Shown piece after piece: positions 6,624 to 14,787 of a stretch of 16,666 nucleotides of DNA (its first letter is position 1; every line of letters begins with the position of its first letter). This stretch comes from VFKU01 sp038916785 (GTDB lineage Bacteria > Hydrogenedentota > Hydrogenedentia > Hydrogenedentales > GCA-2746185): contig JBCLBO010000078.1 of NCBI GenBank assembly GCA_038916785.1, positions 1-16,666 on the forward strand. The letters run 5' to 3'. The notes below the pieces were generated by a model, which searched no databases, was not told the origin of the DNA, and worked only from the letters and a program-made list of their open reading frames with translations. The translations under genes were made by a program, and so were the position numbers.

Positions 6624-6639
6624 GTCCCGCTAACGGGAC
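6624..6639 (+). repeat. Small hairpin upstream of the second transposase relic
   Basis: GTCCCG (6624-6629) and CGGGAC (6634-6639) form a 6-bp stem with a CTAA loop. GGAG at 6621-6624 overlaps its 5' base, which recalls the GGAG tetranucleotide of REP elements. It ends about 48 nt before the relic's lost start codon, a place similar to that of the hairpin at 479-495 before relic 1. Confidence 0.4.
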
Positions 6640-6681
6640 GATTCCAGACACCACGCGCAAACGCGAACGGATCCCAACGAA

Positions 6682-6867
6682 GCGCGCATTGGTTCGACTT
6701 TCTACGGCCTTCGATACCACATCGGGTTCAGCACGAAGGATCGCCGCCCCTTCATTCAACGCGGTTGGCGGCCTCGCATGCATGAATACCTGGGCGGCAC
6801 GGTGCGCGGGTTGGGCGGCGTTGCGGAGGTACTTCAAGGGAAGAAATCTACCACCGATGAAATGTGA
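6682..6867 (+). mobile_element. REP-associated transposase, N-terminal relic 2
   Basis: The frame from 6688 reads IGSTFYGLRYHIGFSTKDRR and continues to HEYLGGTVRGLGGVAE before diverging and stopping at TGA 6865-6867. Relative to relic 1 the ATG is now ATT and no ribosome site is evident, so it is dead. It retains about ten more family-typical residues (RGLGGVAE region) than relic 1 but also lacks the HUH motif. Its orientation is the same as relic 1, so the cassette lies between two direct repeats of about 124 bp. Confidence 0.7.
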
Positions 6868-6929
6868 TGAACACCGATAAGGGCCGTTGGCTTTATCCCT
6901 ATCGGTGTTCATCGGTGTTTATCGGTGGT
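6850..6929. repeat. Long imperfect inverted repeat built from a 10-bp unit
   Basis: The left arm 6850-6883 and right arm 6897-6929 pair imperfectly over about 33 bp around a 13-nt loop. The right arm consists of three 10-bp units of the form ATCGGTGTTY (6901-6930). A transcript from either side could fold into a long hairpin between the two convergent units. Similar CACCGAT-type strings recur in intergenic regions of environmental bacteria, as far as I recall. Confidence 0.5.
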
Positions 6930-6947
6930 TAAATCGCCCTTGAACTC

Positions 6948-6974
6948 TTCGTGGCCTTCGTGCGCTTCGTGGTG
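6948..6974. repeat. Three 9-bp TTCGTGNNN tandem repeats
   Basis: Units TTCGTGGCC, TTCGTGCGC and TTCGTGGTG run head to tail and end 9 bp from the stop codon of the response-regulator gene. On the minus strand they read as CACGAAG-type repeats, a pattern seen in spacers of many uncultured bacteria. No function is evident. Confidence 0.45.
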
Positions 6975-6983
6975 AGTAGGTCT

Positions 6984-8363
6984 CTAGCCTTTCCCAGACT
7001 CTTTGTATTCCTTGAGCTTGTTGCGCAGGGTGCGGACGCTGATTTCGAGGAGTTCCGCGGCGCGGGTGCGGTTGTTGCCGCAGCTTTCTAGTGTTTTGAG
7101 GATGAGTTCTTTTTCTATTTGCGCGACGGTCGTGCCGACGCGCAGGCCGTTGCCGTTCTGGTGGCCGTTCGCGGCGGGAACGGGCGCGGCTTCGCCGCGG
7201 AGGAGCGGGAAGTCGGCCTCGCCGAGCGCGTCGCTGGAAGAGAGCACGACCGCGCGCTCGATGGCGTTCTGGAGTTCGCGGACGTTTCCGGGCCAGGCGT
7301 GCGCTTCGAGGCGGGCGCGGGTGGTGGCGTCGATGCGCAGGTTCTTGCGGGCGTTCTCGCGCGCGAAGTGACCCAGGAAATGTTCGATGAGCGCGGGGAT
7401 GTCGTCGCGCCGCTCGCGCAGCGCGGGCAACTGCACGGGAATGACGTTGAGCCGGAAATAGAGGTCCTCGCGGAACTGCCCCTTCTCGACGGCCTTCTCG
7501 AGCGCGCGATTGGTGGTGGCGATGATGCGCGTGTCCACGGGAATGGACTTGATGCCGCCGACGCGATCGATCTCGCGTTCCTGGAGCGCGCGGAGCAGCT
7601 TGGGCTGGAGTTCGAGCGCCATCTCGCTGACTTCGTCGAGCAGCAGCGTGCCGCTGTCGGCCAACTCGAAGCGCCCGATTTTCTTGTCGATCGCGCCGGT
7701 GAACGCGCCTTTCTCGTGGCCGAACAATTCACTCTCAAGCAGCCCGGCGGAGAGCGACGCGCAGTTCACCTTGATGAACGGCTTGTCCTTGCGGTCGCCG
7801 CTGTAATGAATCGCGCGCGCGACGAGTTCCTTGCCGGTGCCGCTCTCGCCGCGGATGAGCACGGTCGATTTGCTGTGCGAGACCTTGCGAATCTGGTCAT
7901 GGACCTTCTTCATCGCCGGACTCGCGCCGACCATCGCGTCGAAACGAAACGGCCCGTTCAGCGCCTGCCGCAGATACCGGTTTTCCTCCGCCATCCGTCC
8001 GCGCTCCAGCGCGCGCGCCACGGCGATTTCGAGTTCGTCCGGCGTGAAGGGTTTCAAGATGTAGTCTTCCGCGCCGTTCTTCATTGCCTGCACCGCGGTC
8101 TCGATCGTGCCGTAGGCCGTCATGACAATGCATGGCACAGCGGAGCGCTCACGGCGCACGCGGCGCACGACTTCGATGCCGTCCATCGGCGTCATCTTGA
8201 GATCGGTGATGACGAGATCGAAGGAGCCCTGTGCGAAGGCGGCGATCCCTTCCTTGCCGCTCGGCGCGCTCTTCACCACGTGCCCCGCGCGCACGAGCGA
8301 CTCCTCGACGTATTCGCGCATGATGTCTTCGTCGTCGATCACGAGAATGTTTGCCCGGCCCAT
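6984..8363 (-). CDS. Sigma-54-dependent response regulator, NtrC family
   Basis: The 459-residue protein is a complete NtrC-type activator. The receiver (1-120) has acidic residues at 10-12, phospho-acceptor Asp54 in VITDLKM and Lys104 in LKPF. The AAA+ domain (about 143-370) shows Walker A GESGTGKE (172-179), the sigma-54-contacting GAFTGA (219-224), Walker B with LLLDE (240-244) and the WPGNVREL motif. A linker rich in Ala, Pro, Gly and Asn leads to a Fis-type HTH (about 415-453). The start ATG lies 2 nt after the kinase stop and AGGGG is close upstream. An upstream in-frame extension lies inside the kinase gene and is rejected. It is expected to be phosphorylated by the adjoining kinase and to activate sigma-54 promoters; target genes cannot be read here. 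Confidence 0.93.
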   Translation of the reverse strand: MGRANILVIDDEDIMREYVEESLVRAGHVVKSAPSGKEGIAAFAQGSFDLVITDLKMTPMDGIEVVRRVRRERSAVPCIVMTAYGTIETAVQAMKNGAEDYILKPFTPDELEIAVARALERGRMAEENRYLRQALNGPFRFDAMVGASPAMKKVHDQIRKVSHSKSTVLIRGESGTGKELVARAIHYSGDRKDKPFIKVNCASLSAGLLESELFGHEKGAFTGAIDKKIGRFELADSGTLLLDEVSEMALELQPKLLRALQEREIDRVGGIKSIPVDTRIIATTNRALEKAVEKGQFREDLYFRLNVIPVQLPALRERRDDIPALIEHFLGHFARENARKNLRIDATTRARLEAHAWPGNVRELQNAIERAVVLSSSDALGEADFPLLRGEAAPVPAANGHQNGNGLRVGTTVAQIEKELILKTLESCGNNRTRAAELLEISVRTLRNKLKEYKESGKG

Positions 8364-8365
8364 GC

Positions 8366-9562
8366 TCACCCCTGCTCTCCGCGTGGCAGCGTGATACGAA
8401 ATGTCGCGCCCTCGCCGGGCGTGCTGCTCACGTCCATTAATCCCCCGTGCGCCTCGACCAACTTCGATGCGGCCGCGAGGCCGAGGCCCGTCCCCTTCTC
8501 GCGCGTCGTGAAAAACGGCATGAACACTTTTTCCACGTGCTCCGCCGCAATGCCGCAACCCGTGTCGGCAATCGAAATCGTGATCGTGTCCGCCCCAGCG
8601 CGGGCCGTGACTTCAACGCGGCCCGCACCATCGATGCTCTGCACGGCATTCTGCAAGACGTTGAGTATCACCTGTCGCAGCCGGTGCGCGTCGCCGCGCA
8701 ACACCAGCCCCAACGCGACGCTGTTCCGAGTCTCGATGCCGCCCGGCACGCCGGACAGGTATCCGATCGCGGAATCCACCAGTTTCCTGGCGTCGATCGG
8801 CTCGATTCGCAACTCAACGGGGCGCGTGTACTCGAGCAATTCATTCACCACGCGGTCTAAACTCCTTGTGCCCGCGAGGATTTTTTCGACGAGACGATGG
8901 CGCGGATCGTCCGCAGGCAGATCGCGCTCGAGGAGCGCAGCGAAACCCTGGATGCCACCGAGCGGATTGCGGATTTCGTGCGCGACTGTCGCGGCCATTT
9001 CGCCGAGCGCCGCGAGGCGATCTTTGCGGCGCACTTCGCCGCGGAGCGCCTCCAGCTCGCTCAAATCCTGGAAGACGGAGACCTCGCCGAGCCGCTCGCC
9101 GTTGCGATCGTTGATCGGCGCGGTGCGCTCGCTCACGGGCACCTTTTGCCCCTTGCGGTTTCGCCACTCCTTGAGCCGCGCGCCCGGTCCGGCCGCGCGT
9201 TCCCCGAAGACCTCTGCATAGGGCCGGCCGGTGATGTCCTCGTCGAGCCCAAGGATGTTTGCGGCCGCGGGGTTCCATGTGGTAATCGCACCGCCCCGGC
9301 TCACCGCGATCACGCCGTCGGACATGCTGTTGAGCACGGCATTCAAATACTCTGTCGTCAACGTGAGCTGCCGGTTCTTTTCCTGCAGTTCGCTGTCGAG
9401 CGACTGGATGCGGGCCTCGAGCTTGCGATACGACTCTTCCATCGTCGCCGAGGTGCGGTTGAAACGATCGAAGGCCTCGGTGAGGGCGCGCAAGTCGGCC
9501 TCGGCGCCGTCGGAAGGCGCGTGCTCGACTTCCCTCGAATTCGCGGCCGGACCTGGCGCCAC
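8366..9562 (-). CDS. Cytoplasmic PAS histidine kinase, partner of the NtrC-type regulator
   Basis: The 398-residue protein starts at GTG, with GGGGGA about 8 nt upstream. It has no membrane helix. An N-terminal coiled coil (about 20-68) is followed by a PAS domain (about 70-165), a HisKA domain with His195 in ATVAHEIRNPLGGI, and a HATPase_c domain with Asn305 (N box), DTGCG at 333-337 (G1) and GTGLGL at 357-362 (G2). This is the architecture of NtrB/FlrB/AtoS-type kinases that pair with sigma-54 regulators. It lies 46 nt after the small coiled-coil gene and 2 nt before the regulator, so all are probably one operon. The signal is presumably internal, through PAS or a protein partner. Kinase function is secure; the flagellar comparison is only by analogy. 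Confidence 0.92.
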   Translation of the reverse strand: MAPGPAANSREVEHAPSDGAEADLRALTEAFDRFNRTSATMEESYRKLEARIQSLDSELQEKNRQLTLTTEYLNAVLNSMSDGVIAVSRGGAITTWNPAAANILGLDEDITGRPYAEVFGERAAGPGARLKEWRNRKGQKVPVSERTAPINDRNGERLGEVSVFQDLSELEALRGEVRRKDRLAALGEMAATVAHEIRNPLGGIQGFAALLERDLPADDPRHRLVEKILAGTRSLDRVVNELLEYTRPVELRIEPIDARKLVDSAIGYLSGVPGGIETRNSVALGLVLRGDAHRLRQVILNVLQNAVQSIDGAGRVEVTARAGADTITISIADTGCGIAAEHVEKVFMPFFTTREKGTGLGLAAASKLVEAHGGLMDVSSTPGEGATFRITLPRGEQG

Positions 9563-9608
9563 TGTGGAATTCCCCCGTCTTGCCTCTCCCCGGCGTCAAT
9601 TGTACGCG

Positions 9609-10061
9609 CTAGGCGCGGCGGTCAACAATGGCGCCGCCGGATTCGCTGTCCGTGCCGTACTTGCGCGCGTTTTCGCGGCCCCGGCGCAGGTCGCCCGCCT
9701 CGCCGCGCATCGCGTGCAGCGCCTCCGCCAGCCGCGGGCTGACGGAGGCGCGCCGATCGTCGAACTCCGCCCGGAGCGCGTCTACCTGCCGCGCGAGCGC
9801 GGCGACGGCCTCCCTCTCCGCGGCGGGCAGGTCGCGCGCCGCATTCCACTCTTTCTTGAGCGCCGAATGTTCCGCGATCAGATCGTCGAGCCGCCGCGCG
9901 CGCGCCGCGTCCTCGGCGGACCATCGGTCGTAGTCCGGCTCCGCCGCGGTGGCGAGAATCGCGTCGAGGGCGGCGACGGCCTCGCGCAGCCACGCGATCT
10001 GTCGCAGGTAGTAGTCGGAGAAGCGCGCCGCGATGTCCGCGCTCGCGCCGGACGAAGTCAC
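9609..10061 (-). CDS. Small helical coiled-coil protein (FlgN/FliT-like?)
   Basis: The product has 150 residues, starting at a GTG that overlaps the stop of the TPR gene (GTGA), so translation is coupled. The sequence is almost wholly helical, Ala/Arg/Glu-rich, with heptad-like leucines at 19-40 and 53-103 and a C-terminal LRRGRENARKYG. Length, helical content and position beside a FlrB/FlrC-like pair recall flagellar export chaperones of the FlgN/FliT type, but no decisive motif is present and no flagellar gene is in the window. It has no signal peptide or membrane segment. Treat the function as unknown, perhaps a chaperone or partner of the TPR protein or kinase. Confidence 0.6.
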   Translation of the reverse strand: MTSSGASADIAARFSDYYLRQIAWLREAVAALDAILATAAEPDYDRWSAEDAARARRLDDLIAEHSALKKEWNAARDLPAAEREAVAALARQVDALRAEFDDRRASVSPRLAEALHAMRGEAGDLRRGRENARKYGTDSESGGAIVDRRA

Positions 10062-13000
10062 GATGTCGCCTCGGCGGGCGCGGTGGGGTCGGGTTCGCCG
10101 CGCCGGCGCAACTCGAAGCGGACCACCTCGGCACGGGCCTTGGCGTCCGCGGCATAGGGCGACGAAGACGCCGCGACCGCATCGTACATCGGCAGCGACC
10201 CGGTCAACTGGCCGAGCGCATACGCCGCGTTCGCGCGCTGATAGGCGCTCCACTGCTGCGCGTCGGATTCCTCCGCCTTCACTTCCACCGCGGCAGCGTC
10301 CCCGGAAGGCGCGGCAGCCTCGTCCGTCGCAGCGGAAGGTTGGGTGACCATCGCGTAGGCCTCGTCCGCCGCGGCGTAGTCGCCGCGCTCGAAGAGGAAG
10401 TCGGCATAGTGTATCGCCGCGCGCTCGAAGGTCGGCCGGTCGGCCGCGCGCTCGGGCGCGGCCACGCGCTGCTGTAAATCGGCGACCAGCGCGCGCGCCT
10501 GTGCGCTGCGGCCCAGCGTCAGGGCCGCGCGCAGCGTGCCGTCGACGCCGCCGGCCGTGCGCTGATCGGGATACTGCTCATGCGCGCGCATCAGCAGCGC
10601 CATGGCATCGTCCGCATTCCCCCGCAGGAGCGTGCGGCCCCACGCCTGAAGCAACGCGTAGGCCTGCGCCGGGTCGAGCCGGGCGACGTCCACCCGCTTG
10701 GCCACCTCTAGACCTTCGTCGGCGGCCCCCGCCTCGATCAGCGCTTGCGCCGCCTCGGCCAGCGGCGTGGGCTCGTCGGTGATGCCGGCGACTTTTCCGT
10801 AGGTCTCGATCATCTCGCCAGTCAGCCCGAGTTCGCGGTAAAGACTGGCTAACTCCTGCAACACCGGCAGCAAGCTCGGGCGGCCCTGGTTTGCGGCGGA
10901 GAGATCTTCGAGGCGCGTGAACGCGCCCTGGAGATCGCCCAGTCCGCGCGCCGCGCGCGCCCATCCGATCTGCGCGTCCATCGCCTCGGCCGATCCGCCG
11001 TGCTCCTCGACGACCCGCGCGTACGCGGCCTGCGCCTCCTTGAGTGCGCCACCTTTGAAAAAATAGTCGGCGGCGGAAAGCAGCACGTCTGGTCCGCGCG
11101 CGCCCGCGTCGTAGGCCGCTGCCAGTTTTTCCGCGGCGCCCAGCGGCTGGCCGCGATCGGCCAGCATCCGGCCTACGCGCGCCAGCACATCCGGGTCGCT
11201 TGGATAGCGCTGCGCGGCATGGTCGGCCATCCGCCCCGCTTCGGCGTGCAATCCGAGTTCATCGAGAACCTCGGAGAGTTCGACCAGCGCCGCCTGCGTA
11301 ATCTCCGACTCCGGGAAGAATTGGAGGATTTCGTTCAGGATATTGCGTGACTTCTCGAGCTGGCCCGTCGCGCGGTATGCACGCGCGAGTACGAGGTAGA
11401 CCGCGTCGTTGCCCTCGACCGTGGTGGCCGTATCCAGCCGTCGCTCAAGCTCCTCGATCGCCGCCTGCGGCTGACCGCTCTCGACCGCGAGCCGTCCCAG
11501 GCGCTCGCCCGCCGCCATCGCCATCGCGCTGTCCGGGTGCTCGGCCGTCGCGAGCATATACACGGCGCGCGCGGCCTTCGGATTGCCCCGCGCGACGTAC
11601 GCGTCGCCCTGCACGATGCGCGCGCGCGCCGTCAGCGGCGAGCCCGGATGCTCATCGACGAGCCGCTCGGCAGCGTCGAGCGATTCCTCGTAACGCTTCG
11701 TGCGCAGTTCGAGCTCGGCCATCGCCAGCAGCGCCGTATCGCGGCCGGGGACGTTGCCGTAATTCTCCAAAATCCCGCGCAGCTCCGCGCGCGCCGCGGG
11801 GATGTTCCCCTCGCGCTCATACACCTGCGCCTTCCACATGAGCGCTTCGCCCGTCATGGGGTGTTCATGGCCGGCCTCGACCGCGTCGTCAATCGCGACG
11901 TGCAGCGCATTGGCGCCGGACTCCGAGAGCTGCTCCGGCGCGGATCGCACCATCGCCTGAGCACGCAGAAATAGCGCGTCGGCATAGTGTTCCTCGGATG
12001 GGTCTGCGCCTTCGAGCGCCGGGGTGATCAGCGCGAGCGCACCTATATAGTCGTGCTGCTCCATCATCGACTCAGCCGTGCGCACCGCGCGATCCAGCCC
12101 GAGTTCCTTCGCCGCTTCGCCGGCCAAGACCTCGTGCCGCCGCAGCGGATTGCTCCACAGAAACGCAAAGGTGAATACGCCGGCAAACACTCCAACGCCG
12201 AGCGCGACCGCCGAGCGGATCGGTTGCTCGAGCATGATCGCCAGCGGCGATGGGGGCAGCCAGCTTGGCTTCGCCGCGTCGGCGCCAGCGGCCTCGGGGG
12301 GCGCCGCGCCGTCGGATGCTGCGGCAGCCTTCGCCGGTGTTGCCGCGGACGCCGCGGGCTTGGGCGCGGGCGTTTTCGCTTCGACCGGTTCCGATCCGGC
12401 GACCGCCGGTCCGGCCGCGACGGCCGCCGCGACGGCGGCGACGTTCTCGCTGCCGATATCTTCGATGACTGTCGTCTGCGTGACTGAGTCGATGATGGGC
12501 GCGGCGGCGGCCAGCCCGGCGGCCTCGTCCTCGGCACGGGTCTCCGCGTCCATTTCGGCGGAGACTTCCGAGGATTCGGTGATCGGCGCGAGCAGCTCGT
12601 CCATCGGGTCCGGACCGAGGGCCGGCACGGGACCGTCGTCCTCGAAATCGAGCAGCGCGTCCGAACTCTTGGCGGAATGGTGTTGGGTTTCGCCCGAGAG
12701 GACGTCCGCGACGAGCGTGGCGTCTGCGCCGGGAATATCCGCGGTCAACGTGTCATCCGAATCGAAAATCTCCGGCTCCAGCGGCGGCAGTCGATCGGGC
12801 AGTTTCGCCGCGAAGTCCTCCGTCTCGGCCACACTCGAAAGTTCCGCGAACACGCGATCGATCTCCGGCTGCGCGGGGATGGGCTTGGGATCGGGAACTT
12901 GCAGTGCGGTGACGCGCTGAATCAGCGTGTTGATGTCCGAGGCATCGGCGGCGGTGGGCGAAAATACGACGACCGGCACGGGCACTTCGGCGCCGCCGGC

Positions 13001-13171
13001 GAGTGGATCGGGGGTGGCGGCGGAATTCGAGGGAAATTCGCCGGCCTGCGCGCGCGTTTCCTTGGCTTCGAACGCGGCAATCAGCGCGTCGAGTTCAGAT
13101 TGCAAAACCGCGGGGCCGGAGGAAGCCCCTCCCGGATTCGGACCCGCGCTATTGTGTTCGTCCGATGACAC
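10058..13171 (-). CDS. Large single-pass membrane protein with TPR repeats
   Basis: The product has 1037 residues from a GTG start. Residues 1-310 are low-complexity, acidic and Ala/Pro-rich, probably disordered and cytoplasmic, with short helices such as ELDALIAAFEAKE (26-38). One membrane helix lies at about 319-339, followed by NPLRRHE. From about 350 to 1000 the sequence is a series of TPR-like helical hairpins (A-x-x-x-Y, G-x-x-x-x-A-x-x-x-Y/L patterns), which may be extracytoplasmic by topology; the arginines after the helix argue somewhat against that. The layout (disordered head, one helix, long TPR) recalls FimV-like scaffold proteins, without the LysM domain. It leads the apparent operon with the coiled-coil protein, kinase and regulator, so it may be a scaffold feeding that circuit. 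Confidence 0.75.
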   Translation of the reverse strand: MSSDEHNSAGPNPGGASSGPAVLQSELDALIAAFEAKETRAQAGEFPSNSAATPDPLAGGAEVPVPVVVFSPTAADASDINTLIQRVTALQVPDPKPIPAQPEIDRVFAELSSVAETEDFAAKLPDRLPPLEPEIFDSDDTLTADIPGADATLVADVLSGETQHHSAKSSDALLDFEDDGPVPALGPDPMDELLAPITESSEVSAEMDAETRAEDEAAGLAAAAPIIDSVTQTTVIEDIGSENVAAVAAAVAAGPAVAGSEPVEAKTPAPKPAASAATPAKAAAASDGAAPPEAAGADAAKPSWLPPSPLAIMLEQPIRSAVALGVGVFAGVFTFAFLWSNPLRRHEVLAGEAAKELGLDRAVRTAESMMEQHDYIGALALITPALEGADPSEEHYADALFLRAQAMVRSAPEQLSESGANALHVAIDDAVEAGHEHPMTGEALMWKAQVYEREGNIPAARAELRGILENYGNVPGRDTALLAMAELELRTKRYEESLDAAERLVDEHPGSPLTARARIVQGDAYVARGNPKAARAVYMLATAEHPDSAMAMAAGERLGRLAVESGQPQAAIEELERRLDTATTVEGNDAVYLVLARAYRATGQLEKSRNILNEILQFFPESEITQAALVELSEVLDELGLHAEAGRMADHAAQRYPSDPDVLARVGRMLADRGQPLGAAEKLAAAYDAGARGPDVLLSAADYFFKGGALKEAQAAYARVVEEHGGSAEAMDAQIGWARAARGLGDLQGAFTRLEDLSAANQGRPSLLPVLQELASLYRELGLTGEMIETYGKVAGITDEPTPLAEAAQALIEAGAADEGLEVAKRVDVARLDPAQAYALLQAWGRTLLRGNADDAMALLMRAHEQYPDQRTAGGVDGTLRAALTLGRSAQARALVADLQQRVAAPERAADRPTFERAAIHYADFLFERGDYAAADEAYAMVTQPSAATDEAAAPSGDAAAVEVKAEESDAQQWSAYQRANAAYALGQLTGSLPMYDAVAASSSPYAADAKARAEVVRFELRRRGEPDPTAPAEATS

Positions 13172-13358
13172 CTCACGCCCCCGCGTCGAAATTCAGCCCG
13201 CCGCCACTATATCACCGCTCTCCGCGTCCAGCAACGCGCCCCGCGCGCCACAACTCTGATACCTGCACGCGCGCGATCTCGTACCGTTTCTCATGCGCGT
13301 GCTCGCAATCGAGCTCGTAGTCGAGACCGTCTTCGGCGGTTGTTTCGCGCGGCGCCGA

Positions 13359-14723
13359 TCAAAACAGGACTACTTCGATACGCTTCTCGTTCGCCCCGCC
13401 CGGGTGAATCAGCAAGAGGTCGTCCTTCCCGTTCGCATCGAGATCGCCGGTCCGCGCGATCCCGAATGTCGGCATCTTCAGTTTCAGCCACGGGTCCGCC
13501 GCAAGAAACTCGCGCTGCGATCCCCGGTAAAACGACATGAGCTCCGCGCCCGTGCCCACCGCGGCATCCAGGAAACCGTCCCCGTCGAAATCCGCCATGG
13601 CATAGGCCGAGCGTTCGCGGCCTTCGGGCGCGTCCAGCGTCAGCTCCGCGCTGCGGCTCGGCTTCGTCTCGAACCCCTTCGGGCCGTAGGCATACACGGC
13701 GGCCTCGACCGTCACCTTGCCGCGCAGAAAATAGTTGATGATGTTCCCGAGCCCGATCGGAATACTCACGAAAACCAAGTCCAGTTTCTTGTCGCCGTTC
13801 GTGTCGCGCAACGCCGCCGAAGTAAACGACCCGCCGCGCTCCATGCTCGCGTCCGGTTTCGCCGGATAGCGGAACGGCCCGGTCGCTATATATATCTGCG
13901 TTTCGGTCTTGAGATTCACCGTCCCGCTCGTCTGCGTCACCATCAGGTCCGGCCAGCCATCGCCGTTCACGTCGTCCAGCTCGGCCGACGCGTCCCACTT
14001 CTCGTCCAGCCGCCGCGGAATCTCGTAGCGCTGATGCTGTTCCCAGTTTCGCCCGTACGAAAAATCCGCCTGCGCGTCGCTGAGCAATGCAATTCCACGC
14101 AGCGGCTCCCCGGGCAGCGCAAACGTGGAAACGTCGGGAAGTCGATGCGAAATCTGAAAATTGGCGTAGTCCCGCAGCTCGCTGGTCGTCGGCGCTGGCA
14201 GCGTGGCGATGAGCCGGCCTTGCGCGAAGACGCCGTAGCCGCCGGGCAGCGGCAGCATCCACTCGTCGCGGCCGTCCCCGTCGAGATCTTCGGAGGCCCC
14301 CCGCAGGAATACCGGCTCCCGCGAACCGGCCGGGAGCAGCGAAACGAATTCGGCCCGGGCGACTTCGACGAGCTCCGTACCTGCGATCCGCAACACCAGC
14401 GCGCTGGACTGATCGAGTAGCACGATTTCGCGCGGCGGCGCGCCGTCGAATTCCGAGACGAAGGCCGTGCCGTTCGCCGGCGGCAGCGCGAAACGAATCG
14501 TGGGAGCGGACTCGAATTGGCCGCCAGCGCCGGCCAGATATATAGTCAGTTCCTTCACCGGCGCCGGTACGGTCTCGTCCGAACAATACGCGAGCACGTC
14601 TTTGAACCCGTCGCCGTTCACGTCGGCCGACAAAACATCCCAGACGGGAAGATCGGCCGAGAGGACGGTGTGCTGCGCCTGGGCCAGCAACAGACTCGCA
14701 GCGATCAGCGGCGCGGCCAACAT
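13359..14723 (-). CDS. Secreted FG-GAP/VCBS beta-propeller protein
   Basis: The product has 454 residues. ATG is preceded by GGAGGA with 9-nt spacing. A signal peptide (1-17, cleavage near AQA-QH) is followed by six Ca-binding-loop motifs of the D-x-N/D-G-D/N-x-x-x-D type at residues 34, 146, 251, 307, 378 and 427, the mark of FG-GAP/VCBS repeats folding as an integrin-like propeller. No membrane anchor, sorting tail or catalytic domain is seen, so it is probably a periplasmic or secreted binding protein. A 187-bp spacer separates it from the TPR gene, so it may be a separate unit. The ligand is unknown. Confidence 0.85.
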   Translation of the reverse strand: MLAAPLIAASLLLAQAQHTVLSADLPVWDVLSADVNGDGFKDVLAYCSDETVPAPVKELTIYLAGAGGQFESAPTIRFALPPANGTAFVSEFDGAPPREIVLLDQSSALVLRIAGTELVEVARAEFVSLLPAGSREPVFLRGASEDLDGDGRDEWMLPLPGGYGVFAQGRLIATLPAPTTSELRDYANFQISHRLPDVSTFALPGEPLRGIALLSDAQADFSYGRNWEQHQRYEIPRRLDEKWDASAELDDVNGDGWPDLMVTQTSGTVNLKTETQIYIATGPFRYPAKPDASMERGGSFTSAALRDTNGDKKLDLVFVSIPIGLGNIINYFLRGKVTVEAAVYAYGPKGFETKPSRSAELTLDAPEGRERSAYAMADFDGDGFLDAAVGTGAELMSFYRGSQREFLAADPWLKLKMPTFGIARTGDLDANGKDDLLLIHPGGANEKRIEVVLF

Positions 14724-14787
14724 CGAATCGGGTCCTCCGTGCGGTGGATTATCTCACGGGGCCGGGCCGCGTGAAAGCGCGCCGCCG

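Larger units (their letters stand above)
6588..6983. other. Repeat-bearing spacer between the cassette and the regulator operon
   Basis: This 396-bp stretch holds a small hairpin (6624-6639), the second transposase relic (6682-6867), a long imperfect inverted repeat (6850-6929) and three 9-bp repeats (6948-6974). I see no intact gene. The junction with the minus-strand regulator operon lies at its right edge, and no convincing intrinsic terminator is visible for either convergent unit, although the inverted repeat could act as one in both directions. Confidence 0.55.

Noticed and set aside
6901..6974. Possible CRISPR array from the short tandem units
   Set aside because: The units are 9-10 bp and contiguous, with no spacers and no cas genes.
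7119..9221. 700-codon plus-strand open frame across the regulator and kinase genes
   Set aside because: It is antisense to two complete, motif-bearing genes in GC-rich DNA and shows no family features of its own.
9231..10157. 308-codon plus-strand open frame
   Set aside because: Antisense to the kinase 5' end and the coiled-coil gene; composition is typical of a high-GC shadow frame.
12078..12920. 280-codon plus-strand open frame rich in Ala and Ser
   Set aside because: Antisense to the low-complexity head of the TPR protein; its composition is explained by that gene.
13172..13358. Terminator or sigma-54 promoter between the FG-GAP and TPR genes
   Set aside because: No hairpin with a T-run and no GG/GC -24/-12 pair was found on reading both strands.
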